Shown here in pieces: positions 26,969 to 34,968 of a stretch of 64,000 nt of DNA. Under the pieces are notes generated by a model that searched no databases, had not been told where the DNA came from, and worked only from the letters and a program-made list of their open reading frames with translations. The position numbers and the translations under genes were made by a program. Each line of letters begins with the position of its first letter. Within the stretch, counting starts at the first letter, position 1. Origin of the DNA: Nisaea nitritireducens (lineage in GTDB: Bacteria; Pseudomonadota; Alphaproteobacteria; Thalassobaculales; Thalassobaculaceae); NCBI RefSeq assembly GCF_014904795.1, contig NZ_JACZFS010000047.1:105844-169843 (forward strand), in the 5' to 3' direction.

Positions 26969-27934
26969 ATGAAACGTGGTCTTTTGGCTGCGATGTTGCC
27001 GATTTTGTTGGGTGGTTGCCTTCCGGTGATCCCTCCGGCAATCAGCCTTGCGACCACCGGATTGTCCGGTCTTGCGCTCCTTGCCACCGGTAAAACTACG
27101 GCCGACCATGTCATTTCCGCTGCAGCCGATGAAGATTGCTCGATGCTGCGCGTTGTCTTCGGTGACGAGCCGTGCCGCGCCTATGATGGCGATAACACGA
27201 AGCCTCTGACGGAACTCGTGGCGCACTATCCAGGCGATTCAGACGATTGGGTGGATCGAAATTCGATCCCGGTCGGATCTGTTACGGGCACGACGATCCT
27301 TACGGCGCGGGCCGATAGAGATCTCGATGTCGAGGGACCCGCTGCATCGCCTTCTACAATACTTCTGGCCGAAAGTGCCGTTGACGAGGATCGGCTGGAG
27401 GATGTTCCGTCTTCTATTCGCGCGAGTCTGTTGCCGCTCAAGGGTGTGAGTATCGCCGGTTTTGCGCCGTTCGATCCCGGTCACACTCTGGAGCCGATAG
27501 AGCTGAAAGGCATTGTCTCGAAAGACGAACAACTTGACCTGCAGATCTCTTCTCTGGGGAGCTGGAAAGAGACGCCTGACGTAGATCGCGTCGAGCACAA
27601 GCGGAGCATGAGCCCTGCTGGCGCCGCCGAAATGACGGTTCTTCCGTTGCAGAGGCCGATCCATCGCGCTGCGATGCGGCCAGGTACTGCGCAGCCTGCG
27701 GACCATTTCGTGATGCTTGGTTCTTTCCGTGACAAGAGACGGGCGGAGCATCTGAAAGAAACGGCGCCGGACTCAGTTGGCTCGGTTCCGGTCATCATGT
27801 CGGTGCATGTCAGGGGGAGCCTGTGGCATCGGGTTGCCGTCGGGCCCTTTACTGGCAAGGACGCTCTGCACATGGCTTCCGCGCTTGGGTCGGTTTCCGG
27901 CAAAAAGCCCTGGGCGGCCAAAATCACGAACTAA
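26969..27934 (+). CDS. putative lipoprotein with C-terminal SPOR-like domain
   Basis: 321 residues from the ATG at 26969, which follows GGGGGAATC. The N terminus MKRGLLAAMLPILLGGC is a signal peptide with a lipobox and C17 as the acylated residue, followed by a hydrophobic stretch (PAISLATTGLSGLALLATG). The middle, about residues 55-235, is acidic, Ser/Asp-rich and unrecognised. The last 75 residues (HFVMLGSFRDKRRAEHLKE, RGSLWHRVAVGPFTGKDALHMASAL) have the beta-alpha-beta pattern and GPF turn of SPOR domains, which bind denuded septal glycan strands. The likely location is an envelope membrane facing the periplasm. A terminator follows. Confidence 0.72.
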   Translation: MKRGLLAAMLPILLGGCLPVIPPAISLATTGLSGLALLATGKTTADHVISAAADEDCSMLRVVFGDEPCRAYDGDNTKPLTELVAHYPGDSDDWVDRNSIPVGSVTGTTILTARADRDLDVEGPAASPSTILLAESAVDEDRLEDVPSSIRASLLPLKGVSIAGFAPFDPGHTLEPIELKGIVSKDEQLDLQISSLGSWKETPDVDRVEHKRSMSPAGAAEMTVLPLQRPIHRAAMRPGTAQPADHFVMLGSFRDKRRAEHLKETAPDSVGSVPVIMSVHVRGSLWHRVAVGPFTGKDALHMASALGSVSGKKPWAAKITN

Positions 27935-27970
27935 CCGGGCAGCGGCCTTACTGGCCGTTCCCGATTGAAG

Positions 27971-28004
27971 AAAACCGCACCCGGCTTTCAAGCCGGGTGT
28001 TTTT
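27971..28004. terminator. intrinsic terminator between convergent lipoprotein and SMR genes
   Basis: CACCCGGCTT (27978-27987) pairs with AAGCCGGGTG (27990-27999), followed by T5. An A4 run on the left makes it usable in both directions; it abuts the SMR stop codon. Confidence 0.9.
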
Positions 28005-28333
28005 CAATGTCCGGTGCTTTTCGAGAAGAGATGAATGACCGTGACCCCGACCACGATGAGCAGCAGGCCAATGATGGCCGGAAGGTCCGGGACCTGCTTG
28101 TAAATTAAAGCTCCGGCTACGGTTACCAGCACAATCCCGCTGCCAGCCCAGATGCCGTAAGCGATGCCGACGGGAATCTCGCGGAGACAAAAGCTCAGCA
28201 GAACAAAGGCGGCGGCATAGGCGACCAGCACGACGGCCGATGGCAGGAAGACCGTGAAGCCGTTGGTTGCCTTCAGCGCCATTGTGCCGATCACTTCGGC
28301 GAAGATGGCGAGGGCGAGAAAGAGGTAAGCCAT
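28004..28333 (-). CDS. small multidrug resistance (EmrE-type) efflux protein
   Basis: 109 residues, four transmembrane helices, start MAYLFLALAIFAEVIGTMALK. E13 is the essential membrane-embedded glutamate that binds substrate and protons. The stretch REIPVGIAYGIWAGSGIVLVTV, with Trp in helix 3, matches the EmrE rather than SugE subgroup. It is a dual-topology dimer exporting quaternary ammonium and other cationic drugs, or guanidinium-like cations, by proton antiport. The frame continues upstream to 28432, but the extra 33 residues are not family-like. No paired SMR gene is adjacent, so it probably acts as a homodimer. Confidence 0.9.
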   Translation of the reverse strand: MAYLFLALAIFAEVIGTMALKATNGFTVFLPSAVVLVAYAAAFVLLSFCLREIPVGIAYGIWAGSGIVLVTVAGALIYKQVPDLPAIIGLLLIVVGVTVIHLFSKSTGH

Positions 28334-28454
28334 TGGGCCTGCTCCCATGAACACTCTGAAACAGCGGCTTGCCGAGCGGACGCCCGGTGCTGTAGGCGAG
28401 CAGAACCTAGGCTTTCCGATCTGTCCGGGCAACCGGAGGCATGCCGGGGCGGAA

Positions 28455-28487
28455 AGAAAAAAAGGGAGCTGATTGCTCAGCTCCCTT
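28455..28487 (-). terminator. intrinsic terminator of the diguanylate cyclase gene
   Basis: An 11-bp perfect stem (AAGGGAGCTGA / TCAGCTCCCTT, 28462-28487) with a TTGC loop; read on the minus strand it is followed by at least seven T. It lies about 75 nt after the cyclase stop. Confidence 0.9.
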
Positions 28488-28561
28488 AGGTTTGCTCTGG
28501 GTGCTTGCCGACAGAGGAGGCAAATGCCCGTATCGACAAGTAGGTTGCAAGGCAGGGGCGA

Positions 28562-29293
28562 TTACAGTGCCGAAAACGGACTGTTCTGCTTCCGCGCGTA
28601 CATTGCGCGGTCGACCCTGTCGAGCAATTCGGTTTCGGTGTCGTCCTGACTGTAGGCGTCGTGACCGACACTCGCATGAAGGTGGATGGAGGACCCGTTC
28701 CACTGCAGGGTCCGCGTATTCAGTTCCTCGTCGAGCGCCGCAATCCGTGCGGCTGCTTCGTCGTCATTGGCGCCCGGCATGATGACCGCGAATTCGTCGC
28801 CGCCAAGGCGGGCGATGCTGTCGGTCTCGCGGGTTCGCGATTGGAGAATTCTTGCGACTGTTACCAGCAGTGCGTCACCGGCCATGTGGCCATAGGTGTC
28901 GTTGACGGCTTTGAACTTGTCGAGGTCGATCAGCAACAGTGCACCGGTCAGCCCCTGACGCTTCGCAGCGGCGAGCGCGCTCTGCAGCCGATCGCTGAAA
29001 CCGCGCCGGTTCAACAATCCGGTCAGCTCGTCCGTGACGGAAAGGCCTTCAAGGAAGGTGATCCGCTTTTCCTGCCGCGCGATCCGGTTCTCCGCCTCGG
29101 TCATTGCGATCATCGCAAGACGGAGCGCGATTTCGGTATCGTTCAGGTCCTGATCTCGTACGATCTGAGAGGCACGATGCGCGATATCTGCCGGCATGCG
29201 GGAGAGGAGATTGCCAACGTCAAGATTTGCGAAAGCGCTCGTCAAGCTCGTGTCTTCCAGTTCCTGTGTCTGCGGGTGCATGAGGTTCGACAT
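28562..29293 (-). CDS. GGDEF-domain diguanylate cyclase (soluble)
   Basis: 243 residues without membrane segments. The first about 80 residues are helical with a likely coiled coil (AMTEAENRIARQEKRITFLEG), then a GGDEF domain: DELTGLLNRRGF, LIDLDKFKAVNDTYGH, and the active-site GGDEF at 164-168. An inhibitory I-site, RETD (155-158), sits exactly five residues before it, so product feedback by c-di-GMP is expected. The enzyme makes c-di-GMP from two GTP. The N-terminal part has no receiver or PAS fold that I recognise. It is divergent from eipB. Confidence 0.9.
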   Translation of the reverse strand: MSNLMHPQTQELEDTSLTSAFANLDVGNLLSRMPADIAHRASQIVRDQDLNDTEIALRLAMIAMTEAENRIARQEKRITFLEGLSVTDELTGLLNRRGFSDRLQSALAAAKRQGLTGALLLIDLDKFKAVNDTYGHMAGDALLVTVARILQSRTRETDSIARLGGDEFAVIMPGANDDEAAARIAALDEELNTRTLQWNGSSIHLHASVGHDAYSQDDTETELLDRVDRAMYARKQNSPFSAL

Positions 29294-29533
29294 GTCACAC
29301 CACCTAATTGTTGTTTCTCGCTCCCTAGGGAGTGCATGGGGCGTGCCATCGAGTGGCTATTTTGGAAGTGATTGAAATTAATCAAATATTTCTCTCGAAG
29401 CCCGGTTACAATTTCCTGGCGCGACGCCATATTGATGGACAGGCGGAAGGAATTGCCGGGCATGGGGCAAGCTGTGCCGGGTAAACCCCGCGACAGTGAC
29501 CACCTGGTTCCGCCAGAGCCGAGGGAGGATTGT

Positions 29534-30343
29534 TTGAAAGCCGTTCTGAAACTGACCGCATTCGTTTTCGCTGCCGTTGTGGTGCAATGGGCTACCCCGC
29601 TTCCAGTCGACGCGGCGACCGCAAGCCAAATCGTCCCGCACAAGGCGCTTTACCGCCTTTCCCTGAAAGGGGCGCCGGGGAGTAACGATGTTTCGGCTGT
29701 CGGCGGTCAGATGGCTTTCGAGTGGCGGGACGCTTGCGATGGCTGGGCGATCAATCAACGCAATCTGATGATCCTTGAGAGCGCAGAAGGTCTGACGCGC
29801 AGTGTCGATTCCACGATGACGACCTGGGAAGCCAAGGATGGCTCGTCGTTTCGGTTCATTGTGAACAAGGATTATGGCGCCGGTGGCGGCGAAGCCCTGG
29901 AAGGTCGGGCGCAACGGACTCCGTCCGGCGCTGTAACGGCGATCTTTACGGCACCGGATGAGGTCGAGATGGAGTTGCCGGTCGACGTTATGTTTCCGAG
30001 CCAGCACACGATTGCCTTGCTCGACAAGATAGCTGCCGGCGAGAAGTTCTTTTCGGCGGCGCTGTTTGATGGCTCGGAGTTTGAGCCGGCGGGGTTTGTC
30101 TCCGCCGCCATCGGACTGGAGGTTGTTCCCGAGGGGGAGGAGGAGCCGCTGATCTCTGGGCCGTACTGGCCGGTCAGGCTGGCTTTTTACGGGCCGGAGA
30201 ACAAGACCGAGTCACCGGACTACGAACTGGCCGTCGACCTGCATGAAAACGGTATCGCCCGCCGGCTCGAAATCCACTTCAAGGAATTCACGGTGGATGT
30301 CGCCTTGCAGCGCCTTGAAGGCCTTCCTCGGGATGGCTGCTGA
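29534..30343 (+). CDS. eipB: EipB-like cell-envelope integrity protein (DUF1849)
   Basis: 269 residues from a TTG at 29534, which sits a few bases after GGGAGGA and gives a signal peptide (KAVLKLTAFVFAAVVVQWATPLPVDA). The frame is open to 29372 but that part is charged. The mature protein starts IVPHKALYRLSLKGAPGSNDVSAVGGQMAFEW, the hallmark of EipB, a periplasmic beta-spiral protein important for envelope integrity in Brucella. Other family stretches are RNLMILE, FRFIVNKDY, and DVMFPSQHTIALLDKIAAGEKFF. EipB proteins carry a disulfide; here candidate cysteines are in EWRDACDGW and the final Cys. Confidence 0.88.
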   Translation: MKAVLKLTAFVFAAVVVQWATPLPVDAATASQIVPHKALYRLSLKGAPGSNDVSAVGGQMAFEWRDACDGWAINQRNLMILESAEGLTRSVDSTMTTWEAKDGSSFRFIVNKDYGAGGGEALEGRAQRTPSGAVTAIFTAPDEVEMELPVDVMFPSQHTIALLDKIAAGEKFFSAALFDGSEFEPAGFVSAAIGLEVVPEGEEEPLISGPYWPVRLAFYGPENKTESPDYELAVDLHENGIARRLEIHFKEFTVDVALQRLEGLPRDGC

Positions 30344-30363
30344 GCAGGAGCGGCGCGCGCCGT

Positions 30364-31731
30364 TCAGCTGTCACCTTCTTTCTCTTCAGGCATGTGGGCA
30401 TTTTCTTCGGACATGCGGGCGCTGATGCCCTGCTTCTCGACGGCTTTCTTGAAGCCGCGCCCTTTCTCGATCGCCTTGGTGCCGAGTTTTGCCCGCACGG
30501 CATCCATCGCATGTTCCACTTTCCGCCGATGCTCCATTTCAGGGTCCGCGAGATCCGGCAGGTCCGCGCCGTCAGGATCTGCCAGGTCGGAAACACCTAT
30601 GCCCATCAGGCGGAACTTCCGGCCATCGGTTTCGCGTTCGAGCAGGTGCTTGCCTGCCCGATAGAGTGTATCCGCCATCTGGGTTGAGCCGTGGTGGTGA
30701 ACCTGACGGGTGATTCCCTTGAAATCAGACGTCTTCAGTTTCAGGACAATGGTTTTGCCACTGAGGGCTTTGGTTTTTAGGCGCGTCGAGAGCTCCTCGC
30801 AGAGGCGCCAGAGAATGGGGTCAAGCTCGCCGAGCTCCGATATGTCATCTGCAAATGTGGTCTCACAGGAGACGCTCTTGGCGGGCGAACGCGGCTCGAT
30901 CTTGCGGTCGTCCCGGCCGTGGGAGAAACGGGCCAGACGCATGCCGATGCCGCCATAGCGGCGGATCAGGGCGGCTTCTTCCATGCCCTGCAGATGGCCG
31001 ACCGTTTCGATGCCGTCGCTCCGCAGTTTCTCGTGCAGGGATTTTCCCACGCCCCAGATTGTCGTCACGGAGCGGTTTTTCAGAAATTCGGTTGCCTCTT
31101 CGCGGCCGATTGCGGCAAAGCCCCGCGGCTTGTCGAGATCGGATGCCACCTTGGCGAGGAACTTGTTGTAGCTGAGCCCGATGGAAGCGGTGATCCCTGT
31201 CTCTGCTTCGATCCGGGCGACCAGCCGGCACAGGGTTTCCGAGGGCGGGGCATGATGCAACCTCTCGGTGCCGGTGAGATCTAAAAACGCCTCGTCGATG
31301 GAGATCGGTTCGATCATCGGGGTGACGGACAGCATCAGCTCGCGGATCTGTTTGCCGACACGACTGTATTTCTGCATGTCGGGTTTGATGACGACGGCGC
31401 TGGGACAAGCCTTGAGAGCCTTGAACATCGGCATCGCGGAGCGAATGCCGTAGGTCCGCGCGACATAGCAGGCGGCAGAGACCACGCCTCGGCGCCCGCC
31501 GCCGACGATGACCGGTTTGCTCCGCAGCTCCGGGTTATCGCGCTTCTCTACGGTGGCATAAAACGCGTCGCAATCGATATGGGCGATGGCAAGGGCGCGG
31601 AGCTCGGGGTGGCTGACCATGCGGGGCGAGCCGCATTTCGGGCAGCGTGCATCCCCGTGCTTGGCTGTTTCTGGCAGCCACGCAAAACAATCCCGGCATA
31701 AAACCGGGCTATCGGGCGCCTGCTCGGTCAT
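30364..31731 (-). CDS. dinB: DNA polymerase IV (Y-family) with N-terminal zinc ribbon
   Basis: 455 residues, about 100 more than E. coli DinB. It starts with a four-cysteine zinc-ribbon-like segment (C12-x2-C15, C30-x2-C33), a feature I associate with alphaproteobacterial DinB. The palm follows with catalytic D53 (IDCDAFYATVE) and D146/E147 (PISIDEAFLD), the steric residues, the thumb and the little-finger domain. The final 45 residues are Lys/Glu-rich and disordered; a clear beta-clamp-binding peptide was not identified. Translesion synthesis past damaged bases is the expected role. No LexA-type box was evident upstream. Confidence 0.94.
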   Translation of the reverse strand: MTEQAPDSPVLCRDCFAWLPETAKHGDARCPKCGSPRMVSHPELRALAIAHIDCDAFYATVEKRDNPELRSKPVIVGGGRRGVVSAACYVARTYGIRSAMPMFKALKACPSAVVIKPDMQKYSRVGKQIRELMLSVTPMIEPISIDEAFLDLTGTERLHHAPPSETLCRLVARIEAETGITASIGLSYNKFLAKVASDLDKPRGFAAIGREEATEFLKNRSVTTIWGVGKSLHEKLRSDGIETVGHLQGMEEAALIRRYGGIGMRLARFSHGRDDRKIEPRSPAKSVSCETTFADDISELGELDPILWRLCEELSTRLKTKALSGKTIVLKLKTSDFKGITRQVHHHGSTQMADTLYRAGKHLLERETDGRKFRLMGIGVSDLADPDGADLPDLADPEMEHRRKVEHAMDAVRAKLGTKAIEKGRGFKKAVEKQGISARMSEENAHMPEEKEGDS

Positions 31732-31770
31732 GCTCGTTGTCCCGTCGCAGCCATTGCGGCCGGCCCTTTC

Positions 31771-32697
31771 CTAAAGCGAGGGCGGCCAAAGCCACGCAGC
31801 TCCCCGGACACCGCTTGAGTCGCCATGCATGGGAGGGCTCAATCTCGTTTTTACACTATCCGAAAACACGTGAGGCTCCCATAGCGTCGGGACAGTGTCA
31901 TAGAGCCTGCGGATATTGGACAGGCCGCCTCCAAGTACAATGACGTCAGGGTCCAGGATGTTGATGACAGAGGCGAGGGCCCTTGCGAGCCGCTCCTCAT
32001 ATCGTCTCATGACGGCGTCCGCGCGCGAGTCCCCGGAGGCTGCCAGCGTTTCAATTTCATGGGCGCCAATCTCCGTGCCACAGGCTTCGGCATATTGCCG
32101 CTCGAATGCCGGGCCGGAGAGGAAGGTCTCGATGCAGCCGTGCCGGCCGCAATAGCAGAGCGGCCCCCGGCGTTCGTCGTCCATGGGGGCGGGCAGCGGA
32201 TTGTGCCCCCATTCCCCGGCGATCGCGTTGCGGCCTTCGAGGCATTCGCCACGAATTGCAATCCCGGCTCCGACGCCGGTGCCGAGGATGACCCCGAACA
32301 CAATCTCGGTGTCCTTGCCGGCGCCGTCGATGGCCTCTGACACGGCAAAGCAGTTCGCATCGTTCTGTAGTCGGATGGGGCGCTTCAGGGCCTCTTCGAG
32401 ATCCTTCTGGAGGGGCTTTCCGATCAGCCAGGTCGAGTTGGCGTTCTTCACCAGCCCGGTTTCCCGCGACGCCGCGCCAGGCATGCCGATTCCGACCGTG
32501 CATGTCTGCCCGATTTGGTTTTCGGTACGGGTCACCAGGCCGGAAATCGTCGCGATTGTGGCCGCGTAGTCGCCCTTGATGGTCGGCACTCTTTCCTGCG
32601 CGACAACGTCGCCGGAGGGGCTGAGTGCAACGGCCTCGGTTTTCGTTCCCCCGAGATCAATCCCGATCCTGAAACCGGATGGCCCCGACTGCCTCAT
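31771..32697 (-). CDS. ROK-family sugar kinase (fructokinase / N-acetylglucosamine kinase class)
   Basis: 308 residues. ATP-binding IGIDLGGTKTEAVAL opens the protein. The substrate region contains GMPGA, NDANCFAVSEA, GVILGTGVGAGI and the catalytic Asp in NDAN. The zinc-binding ROK signature is GEWGHNPLP...CYCGRHGCIETFLSG, with three cysteines and a histidine. The absence of an N-terminal helix-turn-helix makes it a kinase rather than a NagC-type repressor. Substrate is most likely fructose, mannose or a hexosamine. The gene stands alone between dinB and divK and has no transporter beside it. Confidence 0.88.
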   Translation of the reverse strand: MRQSGPSGFRIGIDLGGTKTEAVALSPSGDVVAQERVPTIKGDYAATIATISGLVTRTENQIGQTCTVGIGMPGAASRETGLVKNANSTWLIGKPLQKDLEEALKRPIRLQNDANCFAVSEAIDGAGKDTEIVFGVILGTGVGAGIAIRGECLEGRNAIAGEWGHNPLPAPMDDERRGPLCYCGRHGCIETFLSGPAFERQYAEACGTEIGAHEIETLAASGDSRADAVMRRYEERLARALASVINILDPDVIVLGGGLSNIRRLYDTVPTLWEPHVFSDSVKTRLSPPMHGDSSGVRGAAWLWPPSL

Positions 32698-32740
32698 GCC
32701 CAGCTCCGCTTAGTTCATTGGTCACTTGCGCTGGAAGGGT

Positions 32741-32769
32741 TTAGACTGTTTATTCATTTGTAAGATATT
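32741..32769 (+). promoter_or_regulatory. candidate promoter of divK-pleD
   Basis: TTAGAC (32741-32746), a 17-nt spacer and GATATT (32764-32769) in an AT-rich stretch about 75 nt before the divK start. I saw no convincing full CtrA box (TTAA-N7-TTAA) here. Confidence 0.35.
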
Positions 32770-32845
32770 CTTTTTTACCCTGCGCCTGTGGCATAGAGGG
32801 TAGCTGGGCGACAAGCTCGAATCAGCGGGTCGGATGGAGGACGTA

Positions 32846-33229
32846 GTGACGGCAGAAACGTCGGTCGAAAAAACAGTGCTCATCGTTGAGGATAACGAGC
32901 TCAACATGAAGCTGTTTCACGATCTGCTGGAGGCGCACGGATACAATATCCTCGGTACGCGCGACGGCATGGAAGCATTGAAGATCGCGCGCGAGAAGCG
33001 TCCGGACCTCATTCTCATGGATATCCAGTTGCCTGAAGTGTCAGGGCTGGAAGTCACGAAATGGATCAAGGAAGACGACGATCTGAATGCCATTCCCGTT
33101 ATTGCCGTCACGGCTTTTGCCATGAAGGGCGATGAGGAAAAGATCAGGGAAGGCGGCTGTGAGGCTTATATTGCCAAGCCGATTTCAGTGAGCCATTTCC
33201 TGGAGACCGTTCAGAAGTTCCTCGGATAG
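32846..33229 (+). CDS. divK: single-domain response regulator DivK
   Basis: 127 residues from the GTG at 32846, which has GGAGG five bases upstream; an ATG at 32834 would add four residues but puts that ribosome site inside the gene. The protein is one receiver domain: acidic pair E15/D16, phospho-acceptor D59 ([13 protein letters not shown]), switch Thr in AVTAFAMKG, and Lys in YIAKPI. There is no output domain. In Caulobacter DivK controls polarity and the CtrA pathway through PleC, DivJ and DivL. Immediate linkage to pleD (6 nt) makes DivK much more likely than a generic CheY-like protein. Confidence 0.92.
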   Translation: MTAETSVEKTVLIVEDNELNMKLFHDLLEAHGYNILGTRDGMEALKIAREKRPDLILMDIQLPEVSGLEVTKWIKEDDDLNAIPVIAVTAFAMKGDEEKIREGGCEAYIAKPISVSHFLETVQKFLG

Positions 33230-33235
33230 ACCGCG

Positions 33236-34621
33236 ATGCCCGGACGCGTACTCGTCGTCGACGACGTCCTGCCGAATATCAAACTCCTCGAAGCCAAGCT
33301 GATGAGCGAGTATTTCGATGTTCGAACGGCTACAAATGGCCCCGATGCCCTGGAAATCATCCAGTCGGATACGCCTGATATCGTGCTGCTCGATGTCATG
33401 ATGCCTGGCATCGACGGCTTCGAGGTCTGCAAGAGAATCCGGAGCAATCCGGCAACCGCACATCTTCCGGTGGTCATGGTGACCGCCCTCAGCGATCCAT
33501 CCGACAGGGTTCGGGGACTGGAAGCGGGGGCGGACGATTTCCTGACAAAGCCGGTCGACGATACGGCCCTGTTCGCGCGGGTCCGGTCCTTGCTGCGTCT
33601 GAAGGTCATGGTCGATGAGTGGCTGCTGAGGGAGCAGACATCTGCCCATTTCGGGGTGCTGGAAACCGGCGTGAATGGCTTGGCCATGGACTATCGGGCC
33701 GGGCGCATTCTTCTGATTGAAGACAACCCGATCGACGCGACCAACACGCAGAACATCCTGAACAGGGATGACAACATGGTCTTCACCTGCCCGGGTGCCG
33801 AACATGCGCGCGAGATCGCTGCGGGTGAGGATATCGAACTCATCGTCTGCAGTCTCAATCTGGAGGACGAAGACGCGCTGCGGCTGGTGTCCCAATTCCG
33901 GTCGACAGAACGGACGCGACAGATCCCGATTTTGATGACCGGCGAAATAGACCAGATCGACAAGCTTGCGAAGGCACTCGATCTCGGTGCGAACGATTAC
34001 ATCATGAAGCCGCTGGACAAGAACGAGCTCGCCGCGCGTTCCCGCACCCAGATCCGCCGCCGGCGCTTCCAGGACCGGCTGCGCGAAAGTTATGAGCGTT
34101 CCCTGTCCATGGCGCTGATCGACAGCCTCACGGGGCTCTATAACCGGCGCTATCTGGAAACCTATCTGAAAGGCCTGATGGACAACGCGGTCGAGCGCCG
34201 CAAGCCACTGGCGCTCCTGATGCTGGATATCGACCATTTCAAGGCGGTCAACGATACCCATGGGCACATCGCTGGCGACAAGGTCCTGAAGGCGGTCGCG
34301 GAAGCTCTGATCAACAGCCTTAGATCCGTCGACATGATCGCGCGGATCGGGGGTGAGGAATTCGTGGTGGTGATGCCGGATACCTCGGAAGAGTTCGCGG
34401 AGGCTGTGGCCGAGCGGCTGCGCCGGCGGGTCTCCGAAACCAATGTTTCCTGTGAAGGGGTCGAAGATCCGGTCACGGTAAATATCAGCATTGGCCTGAC
34501 CATGCGCACCGGCGAGGACAAGACCGTTGAGGACCTGATGAAGCGCGCGGACAAGGCGCTTTACGGGGCGAAGAACGCTGGACGAAACCGAGTCGTCTCC
34601 GATATTCCGGAAATCAGCTGA
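33236..34621 (+). CDS. pleD: PleD-type response regulator diguanylate cyclase (REC-REC-GGDEF)
   Basis: 461 residues. The first receiver (2-120) keeps the acidic pair D9/D10, phospho-acceptor D53 ([10 protein letters not shown]) and Lys in FLTKPVD. The second receiver (about 155-280) has Ser/Asn in place of the acceptor Asp ([12 protein letters not shown]), so it is an adaptor, as in Caulobacter PleD. The GGDEF domain has the active-site GGEEF at 372-376 and an I-site RSVD at 363-366. Phosphorylation should drive dimerisation and c-di-GMP synthesis in the swarmer-to-stalked-type transition. It is co-transcribed with divK. Confidence 0.95.
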   Translation: MPGRVLVVDDVLPNIKLLEAKLMSEYFDVRTATNGPDALEIIQSDTPDIVLLDVMMPGIDGFEVCKRIRSNPATAHLPVVMVTALSDPSDRVRGLEAGADDFLTKPVDDTALFARVRSLLRLKVMVDEWLLREQTSAHFGVLETGVNGLAMDYRAGRILLIEDNPIDATNTQNILNRDDNMVFTCPGAEHAREIAAGEDIELIVCSLNLEDEDALRLVSQFRSTERTRQIPILMTGEIDQIDKLAKALDLGANDYIMKPLDKNELAARSRTQIRRRRFQDRLRESYERSLSMALIDSLTGLYNRRYLETYLKGLMDNAVERRKPLALLMLDIDHFKAVNDTHGHIAGDKVLKAVAEALINSLRSVDMIARIGGEEFVVVMPDTSEEFAEAVAERLRRRVSETNVSCEGVEDPVTVNISIGLTMRTGEDKTVEDLMKRADKALYGAKNAGRNRVVSDIPEIS

Positions 34622-34652
34622 GTCCGGAAACTCCCTTTTATACCTGAAATGC

Positions 34653-34677
34653 AAAACGGGCCGCCAAGGCGACCCGT
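34653..34677 (-). terminator. terminator of rpmG
   Basis: On the minus strand ACGGG-t-CGCC / GGCG-g-CCCGT forms a 10-bp stem with one mismatch, followed by TTTT. It could also act weakly on pleD transcripts from the other side. Confidence 0.7.
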
Positions 34678-34702
34678 TCAAGAAACCGTCAGCAGGCGAT
34701 GC

Positions 34703-34870
34703 CTACTTGATCTTGGATTCCTTGAAAAGCACGTGCTTGCGCACAACCGGATCATACTTCTTGAGCTGAAGCTTCTCGGTCTGCGTACGCGGATTCTTCT
34801 TCGTTACGTAGAAGTATCCGGTGTCAGCGGAGCTGACGAGCTTGATCAGAACTGTCGCGGGCTTGGCCAT
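34703..34870 (-). CDS. rpmG: 50S ribosomal protein L33
   Basis: Minus-strand translation from the ATG at 34870 gives 55 residues, [20 protein letters not shown] onward, ending in [10 protein letters not shown]. This is the classic L33, with the [12 protein letters not shown] core and RKHVLFKE tail. It lacks the CxxC pairs of the zinc-binding paralogue, so this is the zinc-free form. The gene is monocistronic, with a near-consensus promoter upstream and a terminator downstream. Confidence 0.95.
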   Translation of the reverse strand: MAKPATVLIKLVSSADTGYFYVTKKNPRTQTEKLQLKKYDPVVRKHVLFKESKIK

Positions 34871-34909
34871 GGCCGTTCCCCATCGGTCAAAGTGAATTAG
34901 AAGGCCGCA

Positions 34910-34937
34910 AACATATCCATATAACAGGCGCTGTCAA
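34910..34937 (-). promoter_or_regulatory. promoter of rpmG
   Basis: On the minus strand a perfect TTGACA (34937-34932), a 16-nt spacer and TATGTT (34915-34910) lie about 40 nt upstream of the rpmG ATG, as expected for a highly expressed ribosomal-protein gene. Confidence 0.7.
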
Positions 34938-34968
34938 GCGGAGATCAGTCGGCCTTTTTCAAGCCCCT

